The notes under the pieces: model-generated
The model's input: only the letters and a program-made list of their open reading frames with translations
Database searches by the model: none
Told to the model about the DNA's origin: nothing
Translations under genes and position numbers: made by a program
Shown here: one piece after another, positions 25,671 to 35,651 of the stretch
Numbering within the stretch: position 1 is the stretch's first letter
Layout: each line of letters opens with the position of its first letter
Assembly (NCBI RefSeq): GCF_023657445.1
Contig: NZ_JAGTWY010000001.1
Location: 3,782,001-3,846,000 of the forward strand
Direction of reading: 5' to 3'
From: Marinobacter sediminum
GTDB taxonomy: Bacteria > Pseudomonadota > Gammaproteobacteria > Pseudomonadales > Oleiphilaceae
DNA: 64,000 nucleotides

Positions 25671-27965
25671 TCAGGCCCGTTTACGTTGTCGTTCCGGACG
25701 CCAGACTTTGACAGTAACGGCCTGACCATTCAATACGGAGGTGCCCACCAGCGGATCAATCTGTTCGTCGCTGAGAACATCATTGATGCTGGCTCCGGAA
25801 TGAGCCGCAGCAACCGATTGCCCGGTTCCCTGACGGTTATGTCCCCAGCCGTGAGGTACTGAAACGACACCTGGCATCAGGTCTTCGGTAATCTCCACCG
25901 GCAGTACGATTTTCCGGTCCTGGGCGCTGATCTCGGCGGAGTCGCCGGCCTGCAAGCCGAGCCTGCTGGCATCCCGGGGGTGAATCATCAATGTGCACCG
26001 GTCCTTGCCTTTGACCAGGCGCCGGCTGTTGTGCATCCAGGAATTGTTGCTGCGAACATGCCGGCGGCCGATGAGAAGCAGATCATCTTGCACCGGTTGG
26101 TCAAGCTGATCATGCAGGCGTTTCAAATCCTGCAGATACCGCCGGGGCGCAAGGTTGATCCTGCCATCCCGGGTGAACAGGCGTTCCGGCAGTGACGGTT
26201 GCAGGGGACCAAGATCCACACCATTGGGGTTATCCCGCAGAGCGGACAGGGACAGACCTTTCGGAAGCTGCTGCCAACGCCGGTTCAGTGGGCTCAGTTT
26301 TGCCATACCCCTTAATGGATGACGCTCGGGCAGAATATCCATAACCAGGTCGATGGCTGGCTGGGTCAGTCCCCGAATACGGCCAACGTCGGTGCCGTAA
26401 GGACCTGTTCTGAGCAGCAGGTCCAGTATCGGGTCAGGTCCGATCTGTTTGAAGGTCCGCCAGCCAAGCTCGGAACGGATAGGTAAGTGGCCCCCGTTGC
26501 GTTGTTTTTCCAACCTGTGGGCCAGTTCCAGCAGTATTTGCCAGTCATGACGACTGTCCGGCCCGGCATCGAAAAGCGCGTCGCTGTATTTGGCAAAGTT
26601 GCGCACGGCGGCCATGCTGAAAATCAGGTCGTAGTGACTGCGCTCAAGCGCTGCAGTTGGCGGTAGTATCACGTCTGCGTGACAGGTGGTTTCGTTAAGG
26701 TAATAGTCCACGGACACCATGAAATCGAGGCCGCTAAAGGCCTGTTCAAGACGTTGCCCATTGGGGCTGGAGAGCACCGGGTTTCCTGCTACGGTCACGA
26801 AGGCGCGGATCTGTCCTTCCCCCGGAGTCAGGATTTCATCGGCCATGGTGCTGGCCGGGTATTCTCCGCCGAACTCCGGCAAGCCTTTCACGCGGCTGTG
26901 GCGCTTGCCGAAATGGCCTTTCTGGCCAGACATGGCGCCCAAGGCAACCAGGTCAATGGCGGGCTGGGTGAACAGCAGTCCGCCAGGTGTATCCAGTTTT
27001 CCGGTAAGGATATTCAGGCAGTAAGCCAACCAGGTTGCGATGCCACCATACGCCTGGGTGCTGGTGCCCATTCGTGTATACAGGGCGGCCTTTGGGGTAT
27101 TTGCCAGCGTGCGGGCGAGTGCGCGGGTGTCTTCAGCTGGCACTCCGGTGTGTTTGCTGACAGCCTCTGGAGCGAAGCTCAGAGAGGCCAGTCGTAAGAG
27201 GTCCACATCTTTCGCCAGATGTTCGGCGGGGCCGAGGTCAACCAGCTCCTCGTCGAAAAGGGTGTGCACCATGGCCATCAGCAGGAAGGCATCGGTGCCA
27301 GGCCGGATAAAATGAAATTCATCGGCCAGCTTGCCTGTTTCCGTGCGGCGCGGATCCACCACAACCAGCTTTCCCCCTCGGTTTTTCAGGCTTTTGATGC
27401 GGCCACGGAAATCGGGGACCGTCATCAGGCTGCCGTTGGACGCCATGGGGTTGGCGCCAATACAGATAAAGAGGTCGGTGTTGTCAATGTCCGGTATCGG
27501 AAACAGGATCTGGTGTCCGAACATCTCAAGACTCGCCAGCATATGCGGCAATTGGTCGTTTGAGGTTGCTGAGAACCGGTTTTGGCTGCCAAGGGCTCTC
27601 AGGAACGGCATGGTTGCAACCAGGGAGCCGTGGTTATGGACGTTGGGGTTGCCCAGATAGACCCCGACACTGTTACGGCCGAATTCCTTGCGGGTCTGGT
27701 GCAGTTTCTGGGCCACGAGTTCAAACGCCTCGTCCCACTCCATCTCCTGCCACCCCTTCTCCGTTCGGCGAACGGGTTTCCGGAGTCGCTCCGGATCCTC
27801 GTGGAGATCCTGCAGTGCCACCGCCTTCGGACAGATATGCCCTCGGCTTAAGGGGTCATCCTCGTCACCCTTGATGGACGCGATGTGTCCGTCTTTCACC
27901 TCTATTGCCACGCCACACATGGCTTCACAGAGGTGGCAGGTGCGGTAATGGATGCCGTTTTCCAT
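25671..27965 (-). CDS. Molybdopterin-dependent oxidoreductase with one 4Fe-4S cluster
   Basis: 764 residues. N-terminal 4Fe-4S motif Cys10, Cys13, Cys17, Cys45 (CHLCEAMC, HICPK), then the molybdopterin-binding folds (FICIGANPMASNG, LVVVDPRRTETGKLADEF) and a C-terminal bis-MGD domain (HPRDASRLGLQAGDSAEI). It belongs to the formate dehydrogenase/nitrate reductase superfamily, but where formate dehydrogenases have Cys/Sec as Mo ligand the text reads ATSNDQLPHM, with no Cys. Substrate unknown. No twin-arginine signal, so cytoplasmic. ATG 27965 with GGGGGA upstream starts exactly before the cluster motif; the frame stays open 82 more codons upstream without family similarity. Confidence 0.85.
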   Translation of the reverse strand: MENGIHYRTCHLCEAMCGVAIEVKDGHIASIKGDEDDPLSRGHICPKAVALQDLHEDPERLRKPVRRTEKGWQEMEWDEAFELVAQKLHQTRKEFGRNSVGVYLGNPNVHNHGSLVATMPFLRALGSQNRFSATSNDQLPHMLASLEMFGHQILFPIPDIDNTDLFICIGANPMASNGSLMTVPDFRGRIKSLKNRGGKLVVVDPRRTETGKLADEFHFIRPGTDAFLLMAMVHTLFDEELVDLGPAEHLAKDVDLLRLASLSFAPEAVSKHTGVPAEDTRALARTLANTPKAALYTRMGTSTQAYGGIATWLAYCLNILTGKLDTPGGLLFTQPAIDLVALGAMSGQKGHFGKRHSRVKGLPEFGGEYPASTMADEILTPGEGQIRAFVTVAGNPVLSSPNGQRLEQAFSGLDFMVSVDYYLNETTCHADVILPPTAALERSHYDLIFSMAAVRNFAKYSDALFDAGPDSRHDWQILLELAHRLEKQRNGGHLPIRSELGWRTFKQIGPDPILDLLLRTGPYGTDVGRIRGLTQPAIDLVMDILPERHPLRGMAKLSPLNRRWQQLPKGLSLSALRDNPNGVDLGPLQPSLPERLFTRDGRINLAPRRYLQDLKRLHDQLDQPVQDDLLLIGRRHVRSNNSWMHNSRRLVKGKDRCTLMIHPRDASRLGLQAGDSAEISAQDRKIVLPVEITEDLMPGVVSVPHGWGHNRQGTGQSVAAAHSGASINDVLSDEQIDPLVGTSVLNGQAVTVKVWRPERQRKRA

Positions 27966-28410
27966 GGATGATCCCCCGGAGCGGTTTATTCTTGTGGGTT
28001 TGTCGGTTTCATTGTGCAACCAGATTAGCAGGAATGAAACGGGATGGGAAAAGTCATGACGGCCCTCGCAGGCAAAAAAGGCCATTCCGATGGGCTGGCC
28101 TGAAGCAGGATGGAGCTCTGCCGGGATCTCATTTACCCGGTTGTAATAAGTAGCAGGTACCTGGCGGTTGAACATGGAGAGCGGCTGGACCGTTGCCACG
28201 TCCATAGGCATGCCCCGTAAGTGGTGCCAAGGTTGCCCAAGCTGGCGGTGGTTGACATGGAAACGCCGGCGGATACTGCTGCAACTGCCAGGGACATCCC
28301 CTGTGCTGCAAACCGGGATTGAAATACCCCGTCATTTCGTTGTTTTTATAATCGGGTCGTGATTCCGTCTAGAGAACATGACTGGTAGGTTTGATCGGCT
28401 TTAAGTGTAT

Positions 28411-28539
28411 ATGGCTTGTCTCGTAGAGACTTTGGTTTTTTTGACAGGGGCCGGTGTCGGCAAAACCACACTGGTCTGTCGCTGGCAAGTTGGTCGTTAT
28501 CTCGTGGGCAAGGCAGGTCGAAAGTATGTCATTTTGTAG
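28411..28539 (+). pseudogene. Short frame with a P-loop-like peptide, possible gene remnant
   Basis: ATG at 28411 opens 42 codons. The peptide has a hydrophobic strand, then LTGAGVGKTTLV, an amphipathic helix and a second strand (GRKYVIL), the order seen at the start of P-loop NTPase domains such as SRP-type GTPases. The first Gly of the Walker A is a Thr, no ribosome site precedes it, and it stops at once. Likely a chance frame or the relic of a larger gene. Confidence 0.2.
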
Positions 28540-28554
28540 CGGAGTGTTGGCGCA

Positions 28555-28583
28555 CAAAAAAAGCTCCCCGGCGAGGGGAGCTT
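28555..28583 (-). terminator. Terminator of the PEP-CTERM gene
   Basis: Nine-base stem AAGCTCCCC/GGGGAGCTT with a five-base loop, followed on the minus strand by seven T. It lies 25 bases beyond the stop codon at 28608. Confidence 0.9.
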
Positions 28584-28607
28584 CAGAAGTGTAAAATGAG
28601 CTGACAT

Positions 28608-29162
28608 TCACATGGGTTTCTGGAGCTTGCGCCTCATAGTGACCACACCCAATATACCGAGACCCAGCAGACCCAGTGTGCCAGGTTCTGGCACCGAAAC
28701 GGACTTGCCAAATATGGCTACATGGGAAATTGCGCCACCGTCAGGATAAAAGCCTTGTAAGTCCAAAGCGTCTTTGCCATTCCAGTTACCCAGATCGAAC
28801 AGATATTGTGGGTGCTGACTGCCATCTTTAACCACCAGATAACACTCCGGACAACTGATGTAGTCAGGCCCGTCCCAAGTAATGAGAGCATCGTTGGGGT
28901 CGCCACTAAAGGCTGTAGAATAGAAGGACTGGTAAGGGCCTTCCTCGGCAGCTGGATCGACCTCGGCTTTATACAACAAGCTCAGATCTGAAGTTCCGAA
29001 GAAGGCTGCTACATCATCCGCGTCCAAAGTGTTATTCGGAGGGCCTGGGTCATGTTCGAAGTCGGCATCTCCTGGTCCAAGCAGCACGGCACTTGCTGAC
29101 AGAGACCAAAGCAGCATGACTGAAGTGAGGGAGGGTATCACGAATTTCATTAAGTTTTTCAT
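28608..29162 (-). CDS. PEP-CTERM sorting-domain secreted protein
   Basis: 184 residues. Signal peptide (MKFVIPSLTSVMLLWSLSASA), an exported domain rich in Asp, Gly and Pro with one CPEC Cys pair, and a C-terminal PEP-CTERM tripartite signal: VPEPGTLG, a hydrophobic helix (LLGLGILGVVTM) and RRKLQK. Such proteins are processed by exosortase and usually end up on the surface or in the extracellular matrix. No exosortase is in this window. Start ATG 29162 (M-K-N-L); ATG 29150 is an alternative with slightly better ribosome spacing. Likely expressed as a single gene. Confidence 0.9.
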   Translation of the reverse strand: MKNLMKFVIPSLTSVMLLWSLSASAVLLGPGDADFEHDPGPPNNTLDADDVAAFFGTSDLSLLYKAEVDPAAEEGPYQSFYSTAFSGDPNDALITWDGPDYISCPECYLVVKDGSQHPQYLFDLGNWNGKDALDLQGFYPDGGAISHVAIFGKSVSVPEPGTLGLLGLGILGVVTMRRKLQKPM

Positions 29163-29372
29163 TTCCTTGCCGTCCTCAGGGGTTCCCTGTTTAGTTTTAT
29201 GGCTCGGTATCCGCTCCTTGCCTATTTGAAAGTTAAGCAGATGCCATGCCATGTACTATATAAGCAAGAAAAACAGGAGTCTGAGGAGTCTCAGAGTATT
29301 TGGTGGCTTGAGAAGTGTAAAACTTATTGACGCAGTGATTGGCTCGGCGGGCAAGTGTGAGTGTTTTAATAA

Positions 29373-29449
<77 letters not shown>

Positions 29450-29497
29450 GTGCAGCAAGTGCTGTTTTGAAAGGTGTTTCCGGACATGGGAAACAAA

Positions 29498-29533
29498 GCG
29501 GGCGCCATTATACCGGTGAGGTGCGGCGCCCGC
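29498..29533 (-). promoter_or_regulatory. Hairpin after rpoD that also holds a TATAAT box before the tRNA
   Basis: Nine-base stem GCGGGCGCC/GGCGCCCGC with an 18-base loop, just after the rpoD stop. Its loop contains TATAAT on the minus strand (29507-29512), followed by GC-rich sequence as in stable-RNA promoters, about 58 bases before the tRNA 5' end. No clear -35. It may serve as terminator for rpoD, promoter for the tRNA, or both. Confidence 0.4.
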
Positions 29534-29548
29534 TACTGTTTGAGGGAA

Positions 29549-31396
29549 TTAACCCTGATTGCCCTGGTCGTCAATGAATCCGCGCAGGTGATCGGAGCGG
29601 GAAGGGTGGCGCAGTTTGCGCAGGGCCTTGGCTTCGATCTGACGGATCCGCTCCCGGGTGACGTCGAACTGCTTGCCGACTTCTTCCAGGGTGTGGTCGG
29701 TGTTCATCTCGATACCGAAGCGCATGCGCAGCACCTTGGACTCGCGGGCGGTCAGACCGGCCAGTACCAGGCGGGTGGATTCGCGCAGGCCTTCAGCGGT
29801 CGCAGTATCCACCGGCGAGAGCGCCTGGATATCTTCGATGAAGTCGCCGAGATGGCTGTCCTCGTCATCGCCGATCGGGGTTTCCATGGAAATCGGCTCT
29901 TTGGCGATCTTCAGGACCTTCCGAATCTTGTCCTCCGGCATTTCCATGCGCTCACCCAGCTCTTCCGGCGTAGGTTCGCGGCCCATCTCCTGCAGCATCT
30001 GGCGGGAGATACGGTTGAGCTTGTTGATGGTTTCGATCATGTGTACCGGGATACGAATGGTACGGGCCTGGTCCGCAATAGAGCGGGTGATGGCCTGACG
30101 AATCCACCAGGTGGCGTAGGTTGAGAACTTGTAGCCGCGACGGTATTCAAATTTGTCTACCGCCTTCATGAGGCCGATATTGCCTTCCTGAATCAGGTCC
30201 AGGAACTGCAGTCCGCGGTTGGTGTACTTCTTGGCGATGGAAATAACCAGACGCAGGTTGGCTTCAACCATTTCCTTCTTGGCACGACGGGCCTTGGCTT
30301 CGCCAATGGATACCCGACGGTTGATTTCCTTGATGTCGGCGACGTCCAGGTCCACGTCGTTCTGGACATTCTGGATACGCTTCTGAAGGCGAACGATTTC
30401 ATCGAGGCGCTCAGCCATGGGGGCGCCGTAGGGCTTTTTGCTCTTGGTAATCTTTTCGGCCCAGTCCAGGTTGATTTCGTTGCCCGGGAACGACTTGATG
30501 AATTCCTTGCGTGGCATTTTGCAGTCACGGATGCAGATCCGCATGATGGCGCGCTCGTTCTCACGCACCAGATCATTGGTTGAGCGAACCACATTAACCA
30601 GCTCATCGAAGGCCTTGTTGGCCAGCTTGAACGGGGCAAAGACCTGGCCCAGTTCATTCAGCGCAACCTGGGTTTTCTTGTCAGAGCGGCCGTGTTTCTC
30701 CAGCGCCGCATTGGCGGCATCCAGCTTTTCTCTCAGAAGTTCGAACCGGAGCCGGGTTTCTTCGGGATCCGGGCCGTTGTCTGTTTCTTCCTCGTCTGAG
30801 TCGTCATCGTCGTCGGAGTCTGAGTCGGAGCTGTTTGCGCTTTCCGCAGGCGTTTCCTCGGGCATGAACGGCTCGGCGCCGTCCGGGTCCAGGAAGCCAG
30901 TAACGATGTCACTGATACGCCCTTCGTTCTCGATGATCCGGTCATAGGCCTGGGCCACGGTGCCGGCAGTGCCCGGGAAGTGAGCCACGGCGGCCATGAC
31001 ATCGCGGATACCTTCCTCGATGCGCTTGGCAATGACAATTTCGCCTTCGCGGGTCAGCAGTTCCACGGTGCCCATTTCGCGCATGTACATGCGAACGGGA
31101 TCCGTGGTTCGGCCTGCGTCAGACTCAACGGCTGCCAGCGCTGCGGCAGCTTCTGCGGCTGCGGCTTCGTCCGCGGTGGAGTCACCGTCGGTCATCAGCA
31201 GTGTGTCGGCATCGGGTGCGACTTCAGATACCTGAATGCCCATGTCGTTGATCATGCGAATGATGTCTTCGACCTGATCCGGGTCGGCGATGTCTTCCGG
31301 CAGGTGATCGTTTACCTCGGCGTAAGTCAGGTAACCTTGTTCTTTGCCTCGTGCAATGAGGTCTTTCAAACGTGATTTCTGCGAATTGCCTGACAT
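29549..31396 (-). CDS. rpoD: RNA polymerase primary sigma factor RpoD
   Basis: 615 residues. Region 1.1 at the N-terminus ([25 protein letters not shown]), region 1.2 ([22 protein letters not shown]), then an acidic non-conserved spacer ([15 protein letters not shown]). Regions 2.3-2.4 ([22 protein letters not shown]), 3 and 4.2 ([19 protein letters not shown]) follow. ATG at 31396, with AGGG upstream; GTG at 31402 would add two residues. Third gene of the macromolecular synthesis operon rpsU-dnaG-rpoD. Confidence 0.98.
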   Translation of the reverse strand: MSGNSQKSRLKDLIARGKEQGYLTYAEVNDHLPEDIADPDQVEDIIRMINDMGIQVSEVAPDADTLLMTDGDSTADEAAAAEAAAALAAVESDAGRTTDPVRMYMREMGTVELLTREGEIVIAKRIEEGIRDVMAAVAHFPGTAGTVAQAYDRIIENEGRISDIVTGFLDPDGAEPFMPEETPAESANSSDSDSDDDDDSDEEETDNGPDPEETRLRFELLREKLDAANAALEKHGRSDKKTQVALNELGQVFAPFKLANKAFDELVNVVRSTNDLVRENERAIMRICIRDCKMPRKEFIKSFPGNEINLDWAEKITKSKKPYGAPMAERLDEIVRLQKRIQNVQNDVDLDVADIKEINRRVSIGEAKARRAKKEMVEANLRLVISIAKKYTNRGLQFLDLIQEGNIGLMKAVDKFEYRRGYKFSTYATWWIRQAITRSIADQARTIRIPVHMIETINKLNRISRQMLQEMGREPTPEELGERMEMPEDKIRKVLKIAKEPISMETPIGDDEDSHLGDFIEDIQALSPVDTATAEGLRESTRLVLAGLTARESKVLRMRFGIEMNTDHTLEEVGKQFDVTRERIRQIEAKALRKLRHPSRSDHLRGFIDDQGNQG

Positions 31397-31515
31397 AGAC
31401 ACCCTGTGAACTCGCTTCTAGAAGGAAAAAAGTTAAACAGCCATTATAGCTGTCGCTCTGTTGCTCTGCCACCGAATGGTTAGATGGTGATCAGTGCGTC
31501 AAGTTTCAAGTGCTG

Positions 31516-33243
31516 TTAGTCCTGGGTTCCACTACTCAGGGCTTTCAGCTCCTTACGTTCCTCGGTCGTGAGGTTCGAAAGGTTGCGTAACAGTGCGGCC
31601 AGCCGTTGCTGCCGCGATGCCTCTTCGTTCGGGCTTAACAGCTCCCGAGCGGCGGCCAGTGTACTTTCCCTTGCCGGAATGTGTTCTATACCGTCGAACA
31701 GATGGTAGAACCGCTCCCGGGCCTGGTTATCCAGTGCCAGTTTTCGCACCAGTGTTTTCCGATCCTGGACTTTCTGCTCCAAAATCCAGCCGGCGAAGTT
31801 TCCGGCCTGGCCGAACTGCCGTGAGCTTCCCGCGAGCTCGGCCACTTCCGTGGCCAGGTCCGGGGCCTCCAGCAGGGCCAGGCATAAAATGCTGTCCTTG
31901 CTCAGCTTTACATCAATGCGCTCTTCATTGACGCGGTCGCGGCGTTCACCATTCCATTTGCCCCGCTTTTGCTGATCGCGGTTCTGCCACTGGTTGCGAC
32001 CACCGCACAAACGCAGCATTTCATGCCACATTGCATCCCGGAGCGTGCATCTGGGCATTTTGTTAAGCAGCGGCTCGACCCGTGCCCGCAGTTCGCCCCG
32101 GTTCTCCGGGAGTTGCAGGTCCAGGCCTTCGCTCTGCCGGTCAAACAGGTATCGCGAAAGCGGCGTGGCGCCTTCGATGCGTTTCTGGAAAGCCTCGGGG
32201 CCTTCCTTGCGCACCAGTGTGTCCGGGTCTTCGCCCTGTGGCAGCATCAGGAACTGCAGGTGCAGTCCGTCTGCCATCAGTTCGAGAGCATTATCCATGG
32301 CGCGATCAGCCGCCCTGAACCCGGCCTGATCACCATCAAAACAGAACACAATGTGTCGGACCTGTTTCAGCAGTGCAGTCAGGCTGTCCTGGTTCGTTGC
32401 CGTGCCCAGTGTTGCTACGGCGAAATGGATGCCATGCTGAGCCAGGGCAATGACGTCCATGTAGCCTTCGACAACGAGCAGCTTGTCCAGTTGTTTCAGT
32501 GCCTGCTTGGCTTCAAACAGGCCGTAAATCTCCCGGCTCTTGTGGAATACATCAGACTCCGGGGAGTTGATGTACTTCGCCTTGTCGTCGCCGAGCGTCC
32601 GTCCGCCAAAGGCGATGATCTTGCCCCGGCCGTTGCGGATCGGGAACATGACCCGGTTGCGAAACAGGTCTCTCGGGCGGCCGTATTTGTCGGACACCGT
32701 GCCGGTTTCAATTAGCGGGCCTTTCAGGTCCTTGCTGGCGGCATCGAACAGTGCAGTCCCGGCAGGCGGCGCGTAGCCGATCTGGTACTGTTGGACGATG
32801 GCATCATCCAGCCCCCGTTGTTCCAGGTAATCCCGCGCATAGGCGCCTTGCTGGCTTTTGAGTGCCGACTGATAAAACCGGCTGGCAAAGTCCAGCGCGT
32901 CCGTCAGTGTGCGGGCTTGCTGAATTTCCTGTTTGGCGGCCTGGTCATAGGGCACTTCGAGCCCGGCCCGCTTCGCCAGGTCTTCAACGGCTTCGGTGAA
33001 TCCAAGCCCCTCGAATTCCCGGATAAAGCTGATGGCGTCGCCATGGGCGCCACAGCCGAAGCAGTGATAAAAGCCCTTGTCCGGTCTGACATTGAAAGAC
33101 GGTGTCTTCTCGTCATGAAACGGGCAGCAGGCCTTGTAGTTTGCACCGGCTTTCTTAAGCGTTATACGTGAACCGATCAACTCTGCCAGATCAACGCGAT
33201 CAAGCAGGTCTTCAACAAAGCGTTGAGGGATCAGTCCGCTCAT
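31516..33243 (-). CDS. dnaG: DNA primase
   Basis: 575 residues. Makes RNA primers at the fork. The N-terminal CHC2 zinc ribbon is CCPFHDEKTPSF...FYHCFGCGAHG, then the DnaG catalytic core, with TOPRIM motifs LLVVEGYMDVIAL and CFDGDQAGFRAADRA. The C-terminal 130 residues, which bind DnaB helicase, are divergent. Slightly short but within the family range. Lies about 155 bases after rpsU (with a terminator between) and 119 before rpoD. Confidence 0.97.
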   Translation of the reverse strand: MSGLIPQRFVEDLLDRVDLAELIGSRITLKKAGANYKACCPFHDEKTPSFNVRPDKGFYHCFGCGAHGDAISFIREFEGLGFTEAVEDLAKRAGLEVPYDQAAKQEIQQARTLTDALDFASRFYQSALKSQQGAYARDYLEQRGLDDAIVQQYQIGYAPPAGTALFDAASKDLKGPLIETGTVSDKYGRPRDLFRNRVMFPIRNGRGKIIAFGGRTLGDDKAKYINSPESDVFHKSREIYGLFEAKQALKQLDKLLVVEGYMDVIALAQHGIHFAVATLGTATNQDSLTALLKQVRHIVFCFDGDQAGFRAADRAMDNALELMADGLHLQFLMLPQGEDPDTLVRKEGPEAFQKRIEGATPLSRYLFDRQSEGLDLQLPENRGELRARVEPLLNKMPRCTLRDAMWHEMLRLCGGRNQWQNRDQQKRGKWNGERRDRVNEERIDVKLSKDSILCLALLEAPDLATEVAELAGSSRQFGQAGNFAGWILEQKVQDRKTLVRKLALDNQARERFYHLFDGIEHIPARESTLAAARELLSPNEEASRQQRLAALLRNLSNLTTEERKELKALSSGTQD

Positions 33244-33287
33244 GGAGACTCCAGATCAACCGGGGGTTTGTCAGAGTTCGGCCATAG

Positions 33288-33327
33288 CCAAAAATGCCGC
33301 CGAAGCCAGGCCTCGGCGGCATTTTTT
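33288..33327. terminator. Terminator between rpsU and dnaG
   Basis: Eleven-base stem AATGCCGCCGA/TCGGCGGCATT (33293-33323) with A run before and T run after, so it works on both strands. It sits after rpsU and before dnaG, as the internal T1 terminator does in the E. coli operon, where it lowers dnaG expression relative to the ribosomal gene. Confidence 0.9.
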
Positions 33328-33398
33328 GAGTCGCTCTGTGCAGCCTGCGGCTGGACAGGCAATCAGTGCTTTGCAGTCAAGCGGCGTCAGTTGGAAAC

Positions 33399-33614
33399 TT
33401 AGTACAGACGCTCGAACTTGCGCTGTTCCCGCTGAAGCTTCTTGAGATGACGCTTAACGGCGGCGGCTGCTTTGCGCTTACGAACAGCGGTCGGCTTCTC
33501 ATAGTGCTCACGACGACGTACTTCTGAAAGTACACCTGCTTTTTCGCAGGAACGCTTGAAGCGACGCAGTGCTACGTCAAACGGTTCATTCTCTTTCACT
33601 TTAACAGCTGGCAT
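33399..33614 (-). CDS. rpsU: 30S ribosomal protein S21
   Basis: 71 residues, very basic. Begins [27 protein letters not shown] and ends FERLY, as in gammaproteobacterial S21. S21 helps mRNA-16S rRNA pairing during initiation. First gene of the rpsU-dnaG-rpoD operon, divergent from tsaD. The 236 bases upstream should carry its promoter. Confidence 0.98.
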   Translation of the reverse strand: MPAVKVKENEPFDVALRRFKRSCEKAGVLSEVRRREHYEKPTAVRKRKAAAAVKRHLKKLQREQRKFERLY

Positions 33615-33850
33615 TCGAAAATCACCTACCTGATAGATTCGGTTTCAATTTTGTCCGCCTGGCGAGGCCAGACCGGTTCGATCCCTGGTCAGATTGGCTA
33701 AAACTCGACCAGTGCATATTTTAGGGCGGCAATGATAGCGCCTGCGTTATGGCGAGGTCAATGTTTGTTCGATGAATCTGACAGGCTGTTTCGGGTTTCT
33801 GCTAAAATGCCGGGCTCTCATTTCAAGTGAACCAATGTGGTCCGGATATT

Positions 33851-34906
33851 ATGCTGATTCTCGGTATTGAAACGTCCTGCGATGAAACTGGCGTGGCGCT
33901 GTTTGATAGCAGGCTCGGCCTGCTCGCTCACGCGCTGTTCAGCCAGATCGATATGCATGCGGACTATGGCGGCGTAGTGCCGGAACTGGCGTCCCGGGAC
34001 CATGTTCGGAAACTCCTGCCTCTGTGTGACCAGGTGCTGGCGGAGGCTGGCAAGACCCGCCAGGATATTGAGGGCATTGCCTACACGGCCGGCCCGGGGC
34101 TCGTTGGCGCCCTGATGGTCGGTGGTTCAGTGGCGCATGCATTGGCGTTTGCGCTGGGTGTGCCAGTGCTGGGTGTTCACCACATGGAGGGGCACCTTTT
34201 AGCCCCGATGCTGGAGGACAATCCACCCGACTTCCCGTTCGTGGCATTGCTGGTTTCCGGCGGCCACACGCAGCTGGTCCGGGTAGACGGCATTGGTGAG
34301 TATGAAATGCTCGGCGAATCCGTGGATGATGCCGCAGGCGAGGCTTTCGACAAAACCGCCAAGATGCTGGGGCTCGATTACCCGGGTGGTCCCCGGGTTG
34401 CCGCTCTGGCAGAGATGGGCACGGCCGGGCGCTACCGGTTTCCCCGGCCTATGACCGACCGTCCCGGTCTTGATTTCAGTTTTAGTGGCCTGAAGACCTT
34501 TACCCTGAACACGGTGAATGCTGCCCGGGAGGCCGGTGACCTGAACGACCAGACCCGTGCCGATATCGCGCTGGCGTTTGAATCCGCGGTTGTCGATACG
34601 CTCACCATCAAGTGCCGTCGCGCGCTTGAGCAGACTGGCTGCAAGCGCCTCGTAATTGCAGGCGGTGTCAGCGCCAACAAGCGGCTGCGGGCCGGGTTGG
34701 AAAAAATGGCGGAAAAGTTGAAGGCACTCGTGTTCTACGCCCGGCCGGAGTTTTGCACAGATAACGGCGCCATGATCGCTTATGCCGGTGCACAGCGCCT
34801 TCAGGCCGGACAGCAGGATGGTGAGCGTATTGTCGCGGTACCCCGCTGGCCGATGAATACCCTCCCGGCGATCAGCGAATCAAGACCCGCCGGACTGGTG
34901 GAGTGA
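33851..34906 (+). CDS. tsaD: tRNA N6-threonylcarbamoyladenosine transferase TsaD
   Basis: 351 residues, ASKHA fold. Forms t6A37 in ANN-reading tRNAs with TsaB, TsaC and TsaE. Metal-binding His are in [10 protein letters not shown], with [12 protein letters not shown] at the N-terminus and FSGLKTF and [10 protein letters not shown] later. ATG 33851 starts the conserved MLILGIETS; the in-frame ATG at 33827 adds eight unconserved residues. Conserved neighbour of rpsU on the opposite strand. Confidence 0.97.
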   Translation: MLILGIETSCDETGVALFDSRLGLLAHALFSQIDMHADYGGVVPELASRDHVRKLLPLCDQVLAEAGKTRQDIEGIAYTAGPGLVGALMVGGSVAHALAFALGVPVLGVHHMEGHLLAPMLEDNPPDFPFVALLVSGGHTQLVRVDGIGEYEMLGESVDDAAGEAFDKTAKMLGLDYPGGPRVAALAEMGTAGRYRFPRPMTDRPGLDFSFSGLKTFTLNTVNAAREAGDLNDQTRADIALAFESAVVDTLTIKCRRALEQTGCKRLVIAGGVSANKRLRAGLEKMAEKLKALVFYARPEFCTDNGAMIAYAGAQRLQAGQQDGERIVAVPRWPMNTLPAISESRPAGLVE

Positions 34907-34915
34907 AGCGGGTGC

Positions 34916-35509
34916 TTAAAGTCCTGCCTCGCGCCCCTGGGCCAGCCGTATCAGGTTGTTGCGGTGTCGCACCACAATCAGGATGGCCAGTAGCCCGAAC
35001 AGGGGCAGGGTTTCCGGTTCAATAAATGCGCTGATCAGCGGGCCGCAGGCAACCGCAATGAGGGATGCCAGGGCTGAAATACGCCACCGCCACATGACTG
35101 CCAGCCAGATTGCCGCCAGGACCAGGGTGGTCATCGGCGCCAGGGCGAGGCCGGCACCGAGGGCGGTTGCCACGCCCTTGCCGCCCTTGAAGCGGTAAAA
35201 AGCGGGGATCATGTGCCCGGTTACGGCAAAAAGGGCCACGATGGCCTGCACCATGACTGAAAGACCGGCGGCGTGGGCCAGCCACACCGGGAGCCAGCCT
35301 TTGGCGGCATCAAGGATCAGGGTAACCAACGCCGGCGGCCAGCCTCCGGTTCGGTAGACGTTGGTGGCGCCTGGGTTGCCGGAGCCCTGGGCACGCGGAT
35401 CCGGAAGTTTCCAGAGGCGACATACCGGCATTGCAAACAGCACGGAACCGGCGAGATAGGCGGCGGCACAAAGCAGAACGGTAACAACCGGGTCGCTGGG
35501 CAGATTCAT
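34916..35509 (-). CDS. plsY: Glycerol-3-phosphate acyltransferase PlsY
   Basis: 197 residues with several membrane helices. Transfers acyl from acyl-phosphate to glycerol-3-phosphate, the first step of phospholipid synthesis. PlsY motifs: GSGNPGATNVYRT, GHMIPAFYRFKGGKGVATALG. Convergent with tsaD (nine bases between stops). Its start abuts the folB leader on the other strand. Confidence 0.96.
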   Translation of the reverse strand: MNLPSDPVVTVLLCAAAYLAGSVLFAMPVCRLWKLPDPRAQGSGNPGATNVYRTGGWPPALVTLILDAAKGWLPVWLAHAAGLSVMVQAIVALFAVTGHMIPAFYRFKGGKGVATALGAGLALAPMTTLVLAAIWLAVMWRWRISALASLIAVACGPLISAFIEPETLPLFGLLAILIVVRHRNNLIRLAQGREAGL

Positions 35510-35651
35510 GGTGTTGGCTCTAAGGCGGAGACGTCTCAGGGTGTTGTGTGCGAAAATGCCGACCCCGAAACTGCAGGTCAGTCATTGCACAGTATCCGCT
35601 GGCCGAGAGTGTTATTCAATTATCAAAGAGTGGAATACTCCGGGAGTCGCT

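Larger units (their letters stand above)
27966..28607. other. About 640 bases without a convincing gene
   Basis: Upstream of the molybdopterin oxidoreductase and downstream of the PEP-CTERM gene. It should hold the promoter of the oxidoreductase. The minus frame is open from 28211 to 27966 but has no recognisable domain. On the plus strand a 42-codon frame (28411-28539) encodes a P-loop-like peptide (listed separately). The stretch could be eroded former coding DNA. Confidence 0.4.

Noticed and set aside
27966..28211. N-terminal extension of the molybdopterin oxidoreductase by 82 residues
   Set aside because: The conserved protein and its GGGGGA ribosome site begin at 27965; the extension shows no family similarity.
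28411..28539. Sirtuin N-terminus suggested by VFLTGAGV
   Set aside because: The next residues are GKTTLV instead of SAESGI, and no frame continues the sirtuin pattern.
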